Shown here in pieces: positions 26,517 through 35,205 of a DNA stretch of 64,000 nt. Source of the DNA: Kingella oralis (lineage in GTDB: Bacteria > Pseudomonadota > Gammaproteobacteria > Burkholderiales > Neisseriaceae); assembly GCF_014054985.1 (NCBI RefSeq), contig NZ_CP059569.1, positions 930,001-994,000 on the forward strand, given 5' to 3'. The first letter of the stretch is position 1, and each line of letters starts with the position of its first letter. The notes under the pieces were generated by a model. That model was given only the letters and a program-made list of their open reading frames with translations. It did no database searches and was not told where the DNA came from. Position numbers and translations under genes: made by a program.

Positions 26517-26867
26517 TTATGGTTGATGGTTTTGCCCAGAGCCTGCCGAGCGTTTATGCGGAACGGCATTACTGCGCGCCAGCAGCATCAGGCAGCCTGA
26601 AAACACCATGCCCAGCGCGATAAACGGCGCAGTCGCGTATTCGTATTCGTTCACCAAATACAACACGCCGCCGATATACATCAGCAACGGCGCAGACACA
26701 ACAGTCTGCTTGTTAAACCCGTCCAACGCGAACACCAACACGCCCGATGCAAACAGCGCAAAGGCGACGATGTTCGCCGTGCTGGGAAATAAATCCATGC
26801 TTTTGAGCAGCCACAACGCGCCCGCGATAATCAAAAACAGCGGCAGCGCAAGCGATGATTGTTTCAT
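26517..26867 (-). CDS. Small multi-pass membrane protein, unknown function
   Basis: 116 residues with about four hydrophobic segments (LFLIIAGALWLLKSM, IVAFALFASGVLVFAL, LLMYIGGVLYLV, ALGMVFSGCLMLLA) and a hydrophilic tail. The layout resembles membrane parts of LiaF-type proteins, but no named family is clear. The start at 26867 has AGGA seven bases upstream; 26873 is too close to it. A DUS in the last helix encodes FSGCLM. Confidence 0.75.
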   Translation of the reverse strand: MKQSSLALPLFLIIAGALWLLKSMDLFPSTANIVAFALFASGVLVFALDGFNKQTVVSAPLLMYIGGVLYLVNEYEYATAPFIALGMVFSGCLMLLARSNAVPHKRSAGSGQNHQP

Positions 26868-26954
26868 AGACATTCCTTTCTGCCGGATAAGGCAGCCTGA
26901 AAATGATTTTTCGGATGCCGTGAGCCTTGCCCGCTAGCTACGCCGAACGGCGTT

Positions 26955-27392
26955 TCAGGCTGCCTCACGCCGTTTCGGGTCGTTGGGGCGAAGCTGCGCC
27001 ACCAATTTATCCAAAATACCGTTAATAAATTTATGGCTATCTGTGCCGCCAAAGGTTTTGGTTACTTCAATCGCCTCGTTGATAATCACGGGGTAGGGCG
27101 TTTCGGGCATGGCTTTTAGTTCATGCACCGCCACCAGCAGCACGCTGCGCTCAATCGGGTTAATTAAATTCTCATCGCGATCCAGCAAGGGGCGGATGAT
27201 TTGCATATATTCGCGCTGATTGTTGTGCGCGCCAAAAAAAATCGCGGTAAACAATTCGCCGTCCGCATGGCGGTAATCGTTGCTTTCGCGGATATGTTGC
27301 GCCACCTCGGGCGCGGGGATTTTGTTCAACGCCACTTGATACAGGGCTTGCACGGCAAATTCGCGCGCGCGGCGGCGGGGAGAAACTCGCAT
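26955..27392 (-). CDS. nusB: Transcription antitermination factor NusB
   Basis: 145 residues. The all-helical family start RRRAREFAVQALYQVALN and the C-terminal INEAIEVTKTFGGTDSHKFINGILDK are typical. It joins NusE, NusA and NusG in rRNA antitermination. It follows ribH on the same strand, a common pairing. Confidence 0.95.
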   Translation of the reverse strand: MRVSPRRRAREFAVQALYQVALNKIPAPEVAQHIRESNDYRHADGELFTAIFFGAHNNQREYMQIIRPLLDRDENLINPIERSVLLVAVHELKAMPETPYPVIINEAIEVTKTFGGTDSHKFINGILDKLVAQLRPNDPKRREAA

Positions 27393-27454
27393 AATCGTCC
27401 TTTCCGTTTTGGCTTCGCAGAAGCTCGTAAACTCGCTTTCAGGCAGCCTGAAAA

Positions 27455-27913
27455 TTATTCTTCATCCAAATCGTTTAACAAATTGGCCAATTCCACCGCC
27501 ACAATCGCCGCGTCGCTGGCTTTTTCTTGAATCCGCGCGTGCGCTTGCTCATCGTTTTCTGTGGTTAAAATTGCGTTGGCAATCGGCACATTAAAATCCA
27601 AGCCCACGCGCGACACACCCGCGCCCGATTCGTTGGCAACCAGTTCAAAATGATACGTTTCGCCGCGAATAACCGCACCGATGGCAATCAGCGCGTCATA
27701 CGATTCGCTTGCCGCCATGTTTTGCAGCACCAGCGGCACTTCCAGCGCACCGGGCACAGTCGCCAGTGTGATGTCATCATCTGCCACGCCCAGTTCCAGC
27801 AATTTTTTGCGAGCCACATCCACCATCGCGCTGCCCACTTCGTTTGTGAAACGCGCTTGCACGATGCCAATTTTGAGACCTTGTCCATTCAGATTAGGAG
27901 CGATTGTTTTCAT
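27455..27913 (-). CDS. ribH: 6,7-dimethyl-8-ribityllumazine synthase
   Basis: 152 residues. It joins the ribityl-pyrimidine with dihydroxybutanone phosphate in riboflavin synthesis. Motifs: KIGIVQARFTNEV, VPGALEVPLVLQ, AIGAVIRGETYHFE, and NVPIANAILTTENDEQA. The start at 27913 begins MKTIAPNLNGQGLKIG. It forms a likely operon with nusB. Confidence 0.96.
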   Translation of the reverse strand: MKTIAPNLNGQGLKIGIVQARFTNEVGSAMVDVARKKLLELGVADDDITLATVPGALEVPLVLQNMAASESYDALIAIGAVIRGETYHFELVANESGAGVSRVGLDFNVPIANAILTTENDEQAHARIQEKASDAAIVAVELANLLNDLDEE

Positions 27914-27950
27914 GTGTTTTCCTTCTTAGTCAAAATAGGCAGCCTGAAAA

Positions 27951-28277
27951 TCATGCTTGCGGCTGCCAATCGGTAACGGGGGTGTAGCTTTCGCTGGCAT
28001 CATCCCATTCCCACGCGCCCGCGTTTTGTTGCATCAGCGGCGCAATTTCAGGATGCGCGGTTAGAATTTGGCTCAATGGCAAGGTTTCGTAGTTCGCCGA
28101 ATCGTTGGCATAAGCATCGTCTTCCGAGCCGCTGAAAAAACGCCAGCCGCTGTCGTGTTCAAACGCTGCCGCTTCGCGATACAAAAAGCCAATCATTTCA
28201 TGCTGTTGGCTAACTTGCTTGCTCACGATGGCATAGCTTAAAGCGTTGGAAAGGGCTTGGGCAAAGGGATTATTCAT
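27951..28277 (-). CDS. DUF2185 domain protein (Imm33-like)
   Basis: 108 residues. The core AIVSKQV, then MIGFLYRE, then DSGWRFFSGSEDDAYAND matches the DUF2185 family. Related proteins are annotated as immunity proteins of polymorphic toxin systems, and others are stand-alone with unknown function. No toxin gene is next to it, so the immunity role is not supported here. It lies in a minus-strand run between folK and ribH. Confidence 0.8.
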   Translation of the reverse strand: MNNPFAQALSNALSYAIVSKQVSQQHEMIGFLYREAAAFEHDSGWRFFSGSEDDAYANDSANYETLPLSQILTAHPEIAPLMQQNAGAWEWDDASESYTPVTDWQPQA

Positions 28278-28344
28278 GTTGAGTACGGTAAAAAAAGCGC
28301 GGATTATACGCGCTTATTCTGCTTTGAGGCAGCCTGAAAATGGA

Positions 28345-28824
28345 TTAGGCAATCTTTTCAATGCCCGCGCTGCCCAATTTTGTGGCAAGCTGTTGCGCCG
28401 TGCCAAAATGGGCAATTGGATAATCGGGCGCGATTTCCGCCAAGGGCAGCATCACAAAACCGCGCTCGTGCGCACGGGGATGCGGAAGCTGCAATTCAGG
28501 CGCATTGCTGATGGTTTGCGTATAGTCAATAATGTCCAAATCCAACGTGCGCGGCGCATTGCGAAAACTACGCTGCCGCCCGAACTGCTGCTCAATTTGC
28601 TGCAACTGCTGCAAAAGTTCCATCGCAGAATAACTTGTTTCCACAAGCGCAACCGCGTTAATAAAATCGGGCTGATCGGCATAACCAATAGGCGTGGTGC
28701 GATACAGCGAAGAGGTTTTCAGGCTGCCTATTTGTGGCAATGCCGCCACCGCAGCCAGCGCATTTTGTACCTGCGCAATGGGATTTTCTAAATTACTGCC
28801 AAAGGCGATAACAGCGGTATTCAT
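28345..28824 (-). CDS. folK: Hydroxymethyldihydropteridine pyrophosphokinase
   Basis: About 159 residues from ATG 28824. It transfers pyrophosphate to the pterin in folate synthesis. IAFGSNLENPIAQV at the start and RTLDLDIIDY (about 94-103) are family motifs, as is LPHPRAHERGFVMLPL. The start overlaps the smpB stop by one base (TGATG), which implies coupled translation. The longer frame to 28866 is inside smpB. Confidence 0.95.
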   Translation of the reverse strand: MNTAVIAFGSNLENPIAQVQNALAAVAALPQIGSLKTSSLYRTTPIGYADQPDFINAVALVETSYSAMELLQQLQQIEQQFGRQRSFRNAPRTLDLDIIDYTQTISNAPELQLPHPRAHERGFVMLPLAEIAPDYPIAHFGTAQQLATKLGSAGIEKIA

Positions 28825-29270
28825 CAGCGACTCTGTTTCATTAAACGTTGTTTCTCGCGCTTCCAATCCGCTTCTTTGGATGATTCGCGTTTGTCGTGCA
28901 GTTTTTTGCCTTTTGCCAAACCAATTTCCGCTTTGATGCGCCCGCGCAGAAAATGTAAATTAAGTGGCACGATGGTGTAGCCCGCCCGCTCGGTTTTGCC
29001 GATTAGCTTGTTGATTTCTCGCTGATTCAACAACAATTTTCGCGGACGAACAGGATCAGGTTTAACGTGTGTAGAAGCGGTTGGCAGCGGAGTAATGTGG
29101 CAGCCAACCAAGTAAAACGCATCGCGTTTCCAATAAATATAACTTTCTTTGAGCTGCACACGCCCCGCGCGAATGGCTTTCACTTCCCAGCCTTCCAACA
29201 CCAAACCCGCTTCAATTTGTTCTTCAATAAAATAATCGTGAAATGCTTTGCGATTGTTGGCAATAGACAT
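28824..29270 (-). CDS. smpB: SsrA-binding protein SmpB
   Basis: 148 residues. It binds tmRNA and brings it to stalled ribosomes. The start NRKAFHDYFIEEQIEAGLVL, the GWEVKAIRAGRVQLKESY segment and the basic C-terminal tail (KEADWKREKQRLMKQ) are typical. The tmRNA gene itself is not in the window. Confidence 0.96.
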   Translation of the reverse strand: MSIANNRKAFHDYFIEEQIEAGLVLEGWEVKAIRAGRVQLKESYIYWKRDAFYLVGCHITPLPTASTHVKPDPVRPRKLLLNQREINKLIGKTERAGYTIVPLNLHFLRGRIKAEIGLAKGKKLHDKRESSKEADWKREKQRLMKQSR

Positions 29271-29339
29271 AAATAATTTTCCTAATTCAATAATCGTGCA
29301 ATTTTAGCAGAAAACAAGATTTTCGGCGGAGAGTATAAA

Positions 29340-29374
29340 ATAAAACAAGCTGATAATTGCATATCAGCTTGTTG
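29340..29374 (-). terminator. Intrinsic terminator of the minor-pilin operon
   Basis: An 11-base perfect stem, 29345-29355 with 29362-29372 (ACAAGCTGATA), is followed on the minus strand by TTTTATTTTAT. It lies just past the pilX stop. Confidence 0.88.
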
Positions 29375-29383
29375 ATTGAATAA

Positions 29384-29806
29384 TTAAAACGCTTCGCAAT
29401 TGCTTGGTTTGGTTGCCGTTGCGCTGCCTGTTAAGCCTTTACAACGGTAAACAGAGCTATCACTGTCAATCCAAATTCCGTATTTGTGCCCACTGGTTTT
29501 GGGAACTGCTTGCAAATACATTTTCTTATTCTCCACCATACGAGAAAAAGTATATTTTTGCGTGTCATTCAGCGCAGGAACATTCGTTGTATCAGCAAGA
29601 ATATCTGCCAAACTTGCACGAGGATTAACCAGCTTTTGCGCTTCTATCGATTGGCGAAATGAAAGCATTTGCTGTTTAGCTTCTGCTAAGTTTGCTTTCT
29701 CTATATAATTTTGATATGCAGGTAGTGCAAAGGCAGCAATTATCGCCAAAATAGCAATTACAACCATCAGTTCAAGAAGAGTATACCCAAAGACTCTATT
29801 ATTCAT
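29384..29806 (-). CDS. pilX: Minor type IV pilin PilX
   Basis: 140 residues. The leader MNNRVFG precedes YTLLELMVVIAILAIIAAFA, so the first mature residue is Tyr rather than Phe; Glu5 is kept. The C-terminus has YRCKG and NCEAF, which match the disulfide region of meningococcal PilX as I recall it. PilX acts in aggregation and adhesion and incorporates into the pilus. It is last in the pilH-I-J-K-X operon, 14 bases after pilK, and is followed by a terminator. The gonococcal name is pilL. Confidence 0.82.
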   Translation of the reverse strand: MNNRVFGYTLLELMVVIAILAIIAAFALPAYQNYIEKANLAEAKQQMLSFRQSIEAQKLVNPRASLADILADTTNVPALNDTQKYTFSRMVENKKMYLQAVPKTSGHKYGIWIDSDSSVYRCKGLTGSATATKPSNCEAF

Positions 29807-29820
29807 ATTCAGGCTACCTT

Positions 29821-30438
29821 TTATTTTTTATTTAATAATTCAAGATAGGTCTGTAGCGTAACAACCGTATCTTTATTGTTACCATGAGCACGCGACGTTA
29901 CACGGAAGTAATCCACATTGCCTAATTTTGCATCTGTTTTATTACCTAAATATTCAATAACATAGCGTGTATCAGTACCTGAGATTGCCTTGCAAGTTAT
30001 AGGAGCTTTATTACAACTTTTATCTAGCACCGATCCTTTATTGATTTCGCATCTCGTATTTGTATTTGACTGACACCGTTCCCAAGCGGGAATTGTAGAT
30101 TGTGTACCTTTAGAATCATATTTAAATAGTACATCTTGGTTATCTACATAAGTATCTTTTTCAGGTGCGCACAAACCATCGGCACAATCTGATTTAAAAA
30201 CAAGGTTAGGTCTTGCTGTTTGATTAGCTGAATTTGCCCAGTTTTTAATAATGGCTTCAGCATCTAGCAAACCTTGCTCAGCAAGAGAAACAGCATATTT
30301 TCTATCTGCTTCATTTGTACTCATTCGCATTTCAGTATTTGATGATTGGCTTGTTGCAATAACCAGCAATGCAATAACCAACATAATTACCATAACAATG
30401 AACAAGGAAAAGCCACCTTGATTATATCTGTTCTTCAT
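29821..30438 (-). CDS. pilK: Minor pilin / pilus assembly protein PilK (PilX_N type)
   Basis: 205 residues. The start MKNRYNQGGFSLFIVMVIMLVIALLV is a prepilin leader cut after GG, with a hydrophobic helix that lacks Glu5 (FSLFI), as in PilX of Pseudomonas and PilK of Neisseria. SSNTEMRMSTNEADRKYAVSLAEQGLLDAE follows as the typical helix extension. It forms part of the pseudopilin complex that starts pilus assembly. It is 24 bases after pilJ. Confidence 0.86.
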   Translation of the reverse strand: MKNRYNQGGFSLFIVMVIMLVIALLVIATSQSSNTEMRMSTNEADRKYAVSLAEQGLLDAEAIIKNWANSANQTARPNLVFKSDCADGLCAPEKDTYVDNQDVLFKYDSKGTQSTIPAWERCQSNTNTRCEINKGSVLDKSCNKAPITCKAISGTDTRYVIEYLGNKTDAKLGNVDYFRVTSRAHGNNKDTVVTLQTYLELLNKK

Positions 30439-30462
30439 GTTTGCTCCTAAATTAATATTCTG

Positions 30463-31533
30463 TTATACAGGAAAGATTTTAGAACATACATTACCTGCAC
30501 GAATGGTTGCATTAATAATATATGGGGTATCACTTGTTGCATTGGGATATCTATAGCTAAGCGTTAATCTTAATCCAGCAGGTAAACCTTTTAGTTTTCC
30601 ATCGGTAGTTAATGCATTGTCTGTAAAAACAAATTTCTCCTTATTATGATCATTGATATTAGTAGAATAATTTTTACAGTCTTTTACATAGATAAACTGT
30701 GATTTAATATCTGTTACATTTTGAACTAACAATTGAGGTCCTTGCCATTTCCCTTCAGCATTTAAATCATAACGTAATAAACTTGGTACATTATTGATCG
30801 TTGCAACAAGATATGCAGCAGCATATAGTTTACTTAATGTAAATTCCCCTTTATTTGTGCCTAGATTAGCAGCCTTACCAGACTGATTATCTAAGTCAAA
30901 GTTTGGAGGATTTTGATTTGTTGCATGTGTTGCGAACGCATAAGAACAACTACTTAATACAAGTGTGTTTTTTGCTCTTGCAGAATTTGCTGCAATAGTT
31001 TGATTTAATTCAGGCAGTTGTGCGTCAGAAATTTTCGTAGTATTGGTTGCATTGTTAATAGCAACGCCAGCTGAATCTTTACCATAAATGAAAAGAACAC
31101 CACCTTTTATATTGGATAACCCCGTTGTATTAATGCCTGCTCCTGCGAAATCAGTACCTGCTTCTAAAACTTTTATACCAAACCCGCTATACTGACCACT
31201 ACCATCAGCATTATCTGTAATAGCAATAAGTCTTTTTTCTGCATCAGCAAAATCATTAAAATCAAATTTATTACCGCTAATTGCAGAACTATAACAACCA
31301 AACGAGCCCGTATTACGTGCATCACGTGTAATGCTTGAAGCTGCATTACGTAAATTCTGTTGTGTATCTAGGCGTTTTTGTGCGCTATTGCTGAGTTTGC
31401 GTGTGATAAAATAAGTGCTACCAGCCGCACTAATTACAATCATTGCCAATGCACTAGCAACTAAAAATTCTATCAAAGTAAAACCTGAATTTTTACGAGA
31501 AGACAAAAATGAATTATTTTGTGTTGTTTTCAT
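30463..31533 (-). CDS. pilJ: Minor pilin PilJ (PilW-like)
   Basis: 356 residues. The leader ends SRKNSG before FTLIEFLVASALAMIVISAA, which has Glu5. The large globular part (NTGSFGCYSS onward) is typical of PilW-type initiator pilins. It lies between pilI and pilK with short gaps. The gene is markedly AT-rich compared with the window average, as is the whole operon. Confidence 0.87.
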   Translation of the reverse strand: MKTTQNNSFLSSRKNSGFTLIEFLVASALAMIVISAAGSTYFITRKLSNSAQKRLDTQQNLRNAASSITRDARNTGSFGCYSSAISGNKFDFNDFADAEKRLIAITDNADGSGQYSGFGIKVLEAGTDFAGAGINTTGLSNIKGGVLFIYGKDSAGVAINNATNTTKISDAQLPELNQTIAANSARAKNTLVLSSCSYAFATHATNQNPPNFDLDNQSGKAANLGTNKGEFTLSKLYAAAYLVATINNVPSLLRYDLNAEGKWQGPQLLVQNVTDIKSQFIYVKDCKNYSTNINDHNKEKFVFTDNALTTDGKLKGLPAGLRLTLSYRYPNATSDTPYIINATIRAGNVCSKIFPV

Positions 31534-31549
31534 GTTAAAACCTTTTTAC

Positions 31550-32167
31550 TTAGTTTGCTACTCGTAATACATAGCTATAATCATTGAAACGATCTTTTGT
31601 GCTTTTAGAACGCCAAACTACTTTAATAGTAGTATAAGTGCCACCAGATTGACAATTAGTAATCATATTTTTTCCTGAACTATCTAAAGTAGGTTGCTCA
31701 GGTTTTTCTTTATCTAAACAAATTGTATAGATAACAGAAGATACTGTAGAGGACTCTGGTTTAATAAGATTTTCATACAATTCAGACTCAAATTGTTTTT
31801 TATATTCATCTGCTATTGATGCTTTTGTATATTCGGTATTGGTTGTTGGTGAAAATGGGGTAATATTTCCAGTAATTGGTACTGGTGGAGTAAGATAAGA
31901 TGCATAACTATGATAGTAATTTCCGCTTGATGTTTTGACTAAAGTCCCATTCATTAGCATAGATTCTGCTAATGCTTCTGTGCTTTGTGAAACTAAACTC
32001 TTATTTTCAGCTTCAGTTAATCCAGAAACCGAACGTAACTGGGTTGCCATAAGTGCCAACAAACCTAAAGTTAGTAAAATAACAGAAACAATTACTTCAA
32101 CAAGTGTTGAGCCCTGAATGTTTTTCTTTTTTGCGAAAGCTGGAGTGTACATTTTTTTTGAAATCAT
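31550..32167 (-). CDS. pilI: Minor pilin PilI (PilV-like)
   Basis: 205 residues. The leader (MISKKMYTPAFAKKKNIQG) is followed by STLVEVIVSVILLTLGLLAL. The first mature residue is Ser instead of Phe, while Glu5 is present. A second in-frame ATG at 32152 would give a shorter leader. The globular domain has a possible disulfide (YTICLD and TNCQSG). It starts 27 bases after the pilH stop. Role: part of the minor-pilin priming complex. Confidence 0.86.
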   Translation of the reverse strand: MISKKMYTPAFAKKKNIQGSTLVEVIVSVILLTLGLLALMATQLRSVSGLTEAENKSLVSQSTEALAESMLMNGTLVKTSSGNYYHSYASYLTPPVPITGNITPFSPTTNTEYTKASIADEYKKQFESELYENLIKPESSTVSSVIYTICLDKEKPEQPTLDSSGKNMITNCQSGGTYTTIKVVWRSKSTKDRFNDYSYVLRVAN

Positions 32168-32529
32168 GGTCTAAATCCAAGAAAAATAAAATTTCTATTT
32201 AGTGCAGAATTTAACTAAATCACCCGAGAGTGCATCTTTTGCAGAAGCAGAAGAACCACATGTGCTTGTATTACCCATTGGCGTAATTAATGCATATCTA
32301 ACGGGAGAATTGGTTCTACTTGCATCTTTAACGGCTAAACGAACATATTTCGAGCCAAATTCGTATTGATTAACAAAACCCGCATAATTACTTGCAGGAG
32401 ATGAAGAAGCTGCTGTTTTTCTATAACCAAATGAACCATTAGGTAAAAAAACAAACATATTGGATGGTGATGCACTACAAACAGTACCTGCAAGATCGCA
32501 AATTTCAGTTTTGACGCTCATCTTATTAT

Positions 32530-33242
32530 GGGGCTGTACTAGATAAGCCCTAAATACCACACCATCTGCGCAGCACTTTAAGCTGTTCAGACGGTGTGCC
32601 AAAGTTAAAACGAAACTCGCATTCTTTCAAGAATAATGGGAAAGATTTACGGTCAATTCCATTGTATTTACGCAGAACACGTTTCGCCTGATTCCAAAAA
32701 TTTTCAATGCCGTTGATGTGGTTTTGTTTGTCAGCAAACAGTTTGCTGTGGTTAATACGGTGGTGGGTAAAACCACTTACATCCAACACATCATAGCTGC
32801 TCAAACAATCGGTATAAACAATACTATCAGGCATGATTTTCTTTGTGATAACAGGCATTAAGGTTTCTCTTTTGGCATTCTTCACTACTACGGTATAAAC
32901 TTTACCACCACGCTTAAGAATACCAAAGACAGCTACTTTTCCTGCTGCTCCGCGTCCGCGTTTGCCTTTGCGATGTCCGCCGAAGTAACTCTCATCTAGC
33001 TCAACCGTACCATCAAAAACTGTATTGGCTTCCAATGAAAGATAGTAGCTGATGACTTCGCGGATTTTGCGGTAGAACAGTGCTGCTGAATTGGGGTGAA
33101 TGCCCAACAAATCAGCAGCCGAACGGGCGGTTACTTCAAGTACAAAAAATTGGAGCAACTTTTTTCGTATACTCTTTTTTAGTTTACAATGGGTTATCTT
33201 CATTTTTGCAGTCTAACATGACTGCTTATCTAGTACAGCCCC
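32530..33242 (-). mobile_element. IS1016-like insertion sequence (IS1595 family)
   Basis: A 713-base element with perfect 18-base terminal inverted repeats (GGGGCTGTACTAGATAAG at 32530-32547, complement at 33225-33242). It is flanked by perfect 8-base direct repeats CTTATTAT at 32522-32529 and 33243-33250, the duplication length of the IS1595 family. The ends, target duplications and transposase are all intact, so the insertion is recent. It has the same direction as the pil operon. Confidence 0.95.
32550..33203 (-). CDS. IS1595-family transposase
   Basis: 217 residues. The DDE-type core shows FDGTVELDESYFGGHRKGKRGRGAAGK, then VYTDCLSSYDVL and HHRINHS, and the terminal HINGIENFWNQAKR segment typical of IS1016. 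An N-terminal helix-turn-helix (TARSAADLLGIHPNSAALFY) should bind the element ends. The frame is complete and appears functional. Confidence 0.93.
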   Translation of the reverse strand: MKITHCKLKKSIRKKLLQFFVLEVTARSAADLLGIHPNSAALFYRKIREVISYYLSLEANTVFDGTVELDESYFGGHRKGKRGRGAAGKVAVFGILKRGGKVYTVVVKNAKRETLMPVITKKIMPDSIVYTDCLSSYDVLDVSGFTHHRINHSKLFADKQNHINGIENFWNQAKRVLRKYNGIDRKSFPLFLKECEFRFNFGTPSEQLKVLRRWCGI

Positions 33243-33658
33243 CTTATTATTTGCTGAGATATTGGGACCATTTAATGTAACAGTTCTTAATGCAGAATCT
33301 TCTGTGGCATCATATTTACCGTCTCTATTTTCATCCGCAAAAATCAAAATACCATCGCTGATTTTTGTTTCATCGCAAACACCAGTATTCCGACCATCTT
33401 TTCTAATCAGAACACCACATAGCAAAACGGGAGTATTCATGCGAACAGCCTCAGTTCTTGCAAAGCGGAACGCATTAGCAATTTGCTCTGAACGATTTAC
33501 CAAGCGCGAGTTGGAAACAAAATCGCGCATACTAGGAAAAGCAATAGCTGCCATGATTGCCATAATGGCAACGGTAACCATTAGTTCTAACAGGGTAAAT
33601 CCTTGTACTCTTTTATCGTGTGGCATAGTTTTAACTCAAATTAAGGATGGTTAATCAA

Positions 33659-35065
33659 TTATTCTGTGTTGCTTGCTGATTCTGGGATGTAGGCGGCATT
33701 TTCAAAACGAGTAAATTGTCCCATAAAGGTTAGAAATATACGCCCTGTTGGTCCGTTGCGATGTTTACCGATAATGCATTCTGCCAGCCCTTTAAATTGG
33801 CTTTGTTCTTTGGTGTAATACTCGTCGCGGAACATAAACATAATTAAATCAGCATCTTGTTCAATCGCACCCGATTCGCGTAAATCCGACATCATGGGGC
33901 GTTTATCTGTGCGTTGTTCTACGGTTCGCGATAATTGCGATAACGCGATAACGGGAACTTGTAATTCTTTGGCGAGTGCTTTGAGCGAGCGTGAAATTTC
34001 GCCTAATTCTGATGCGCGATTATCGCTGCGCCCCGAGCCTGACATCAGTTGCAGATAGTCAATAACAATTAAGCCTAATTGGTTTTTGAATCGCCTAGCG
34101 AGCCGCCTTGCGCGGGCGCGTAGTTCTAATGCGCTTAATCCTGCGGTTTCATCAATAAAGATAGGCGCATCAGTTAGTTTGGCGACGGCTTCGTTTAATC
34201 GTTCCCAATGCTCGTCTTTCAGGTTGCCGTTTTTTAAAACGCTTTGATCTAGCCGCCCTACGGAACTTAACATACGCATTACCAGTTGTGTACCACCCAT
34301 TTCCATTGAAAATACAGCGACAGGGCGTTTCCCGCTAATGGCAACGTATTCGGCGATGTTGATGGCAAATGCGGTCTTACCCATTGAAGGTCGCCCTGCC
34401 ACGATAACTAAATCGCCTGCTTGCAAGCCTGATGTCATTCTGTCCAAATCGGTAAAACCTGTGGCGATGCCTGTTACTTCATCGGGGTTATCGCGTTGGT
34501 ACAGCATGTCAATGCGTTCAATGTTTTGTTGTAACAAATCAGGCATTTCTAGGAAGCCTTGTTTGGATTTTGCTGTGCTTTCGGCGATTTGGAAGACTTG
34601 ATTTTCGGCTTCGTCTAGCAGTTGTTCCGCGCTTTTTCCTTGCGGATTATAGGCATTTCTAGCAATTTCTGTTCCAGTCTCGGCAAGCTGGCGGATAATG
34701 GAGCGTTCGCGGACAATTTCGGCGTAGCGACGGATGTTGGCAGCGGATGGGGTGCTTTGCGCAAGCGTAAGCAGATAGTCAAACCCGCCTGCGTGGGTGA
34801 GCTGGTCGTTGCGCTCTAATGCTTCTTGCACGGTAACGATGTCGGCGGGGCGGCTTTCGTTAATCAGCGTTGAGATGGCGCGGTAGATGAGTTTGTGTTC
34901 GTGGCGGTAGAAGTCGTTTTCGGCGAGGATGTCGGCGATGCGGTCGTAGGCACTGTTTTCAAGCATCAAGCCGCCCAACAGGGATTGTTCGGCTTCTATG
35001 GAATGGGGCGGGAGGGCGATGTTGCGGACTTCTGTGTCGTTATCTGGGATGGGGGTTTCTGGCAT
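33659..35065 (-). CDS. dnaB: Replicative DNA helicase DnaB
   Basis: 468 residues. The N-terminal domain begins LPPHSIEAEQSLLGGLML. The RecA-like motor has Walker A GRPSMGKTAFA (about 208-218), DYLQLMSG and the late RDEYYTK region. It unwinds DNA ahead of the replication fork. dnaB upstream of pilH-I-J-K-X is the neisserial order, which supports the pil assignments. Confidence 0.96.
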   Translation of the reverse strand: MPETPIPDNDTEVRNIALPPHSIEAEQSLLGGLMLENSAYDRIADILAENDFYRHEHKLIYRAISTLINESRPADIVTVQEALERNDQLTHAGGFDYLLTLAQSTPSAANIRRYAEIVRERSIIRQLAETGTEIARNAYNPQGKSAEQLLDEAENQVFQIAESTAKSKQGFLEMPDLLQQNIERIDMLYQRDNPDEVTGIATGFTDLDRMTSGLQAGDLVIVAGRPSMGKTAFAINIAEYVAISGKRPVAVFSMEMGGTQLVMRMLSSVGRLDQSVLKNGNLKDEHWERLNEAVAKLTDAPIFIDETAGLSALELRARARRLARRFKNQLGLIVIDYLQLMSGSGRSDNRASELGEISRSLKALAKELQVPVIALSQLSRTVEQRTDKRPMMSDLRESGAIEQDADLIMFMFRDEYYTKEQSQFKGLAECIIGKHRNGPTGRIFLTFMGQFTRFENAAYIPESASNTE

Positions 35066-35205
35066 GGTTAAATAAAACTAACGTTTTTTGGCACTTTGTT
35101 AAATGGTTTTGATGTTGCGTGTGTTGCTAGAAATTTGATTTGAAATGTGAATATTGGTTTTCAGGCTGCCTATCAAAGCGTGTATTAGGCAGCCTGAAAA
35201 TGGTT

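Larger units (their letters stand above)
32195..33626 (-). pseudogene. pilH: pilH (fimT-like minor pilin) interrupted by an IS1016-like element
   Basis: The 5' part (33626-33243) encodes a leader MPHDKRVQG, then FTLLELMVTVAIMAIMAAIA and a GspH/FimT domain. It is cut at SANNK by the insertion sequence at 32530-33242. The 3' part (32529-32195) continues in the same frame after removal of the element and one 8-base duplicate, joining SANNK to MSVKTEIC and ending at KFCTK. The restored protein would be about 236 residues. PilH starts the minor-pilin complex. It lies 32 bases after dnaB. The insertion is probably polar or inactivating. Confidence 0.9.
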
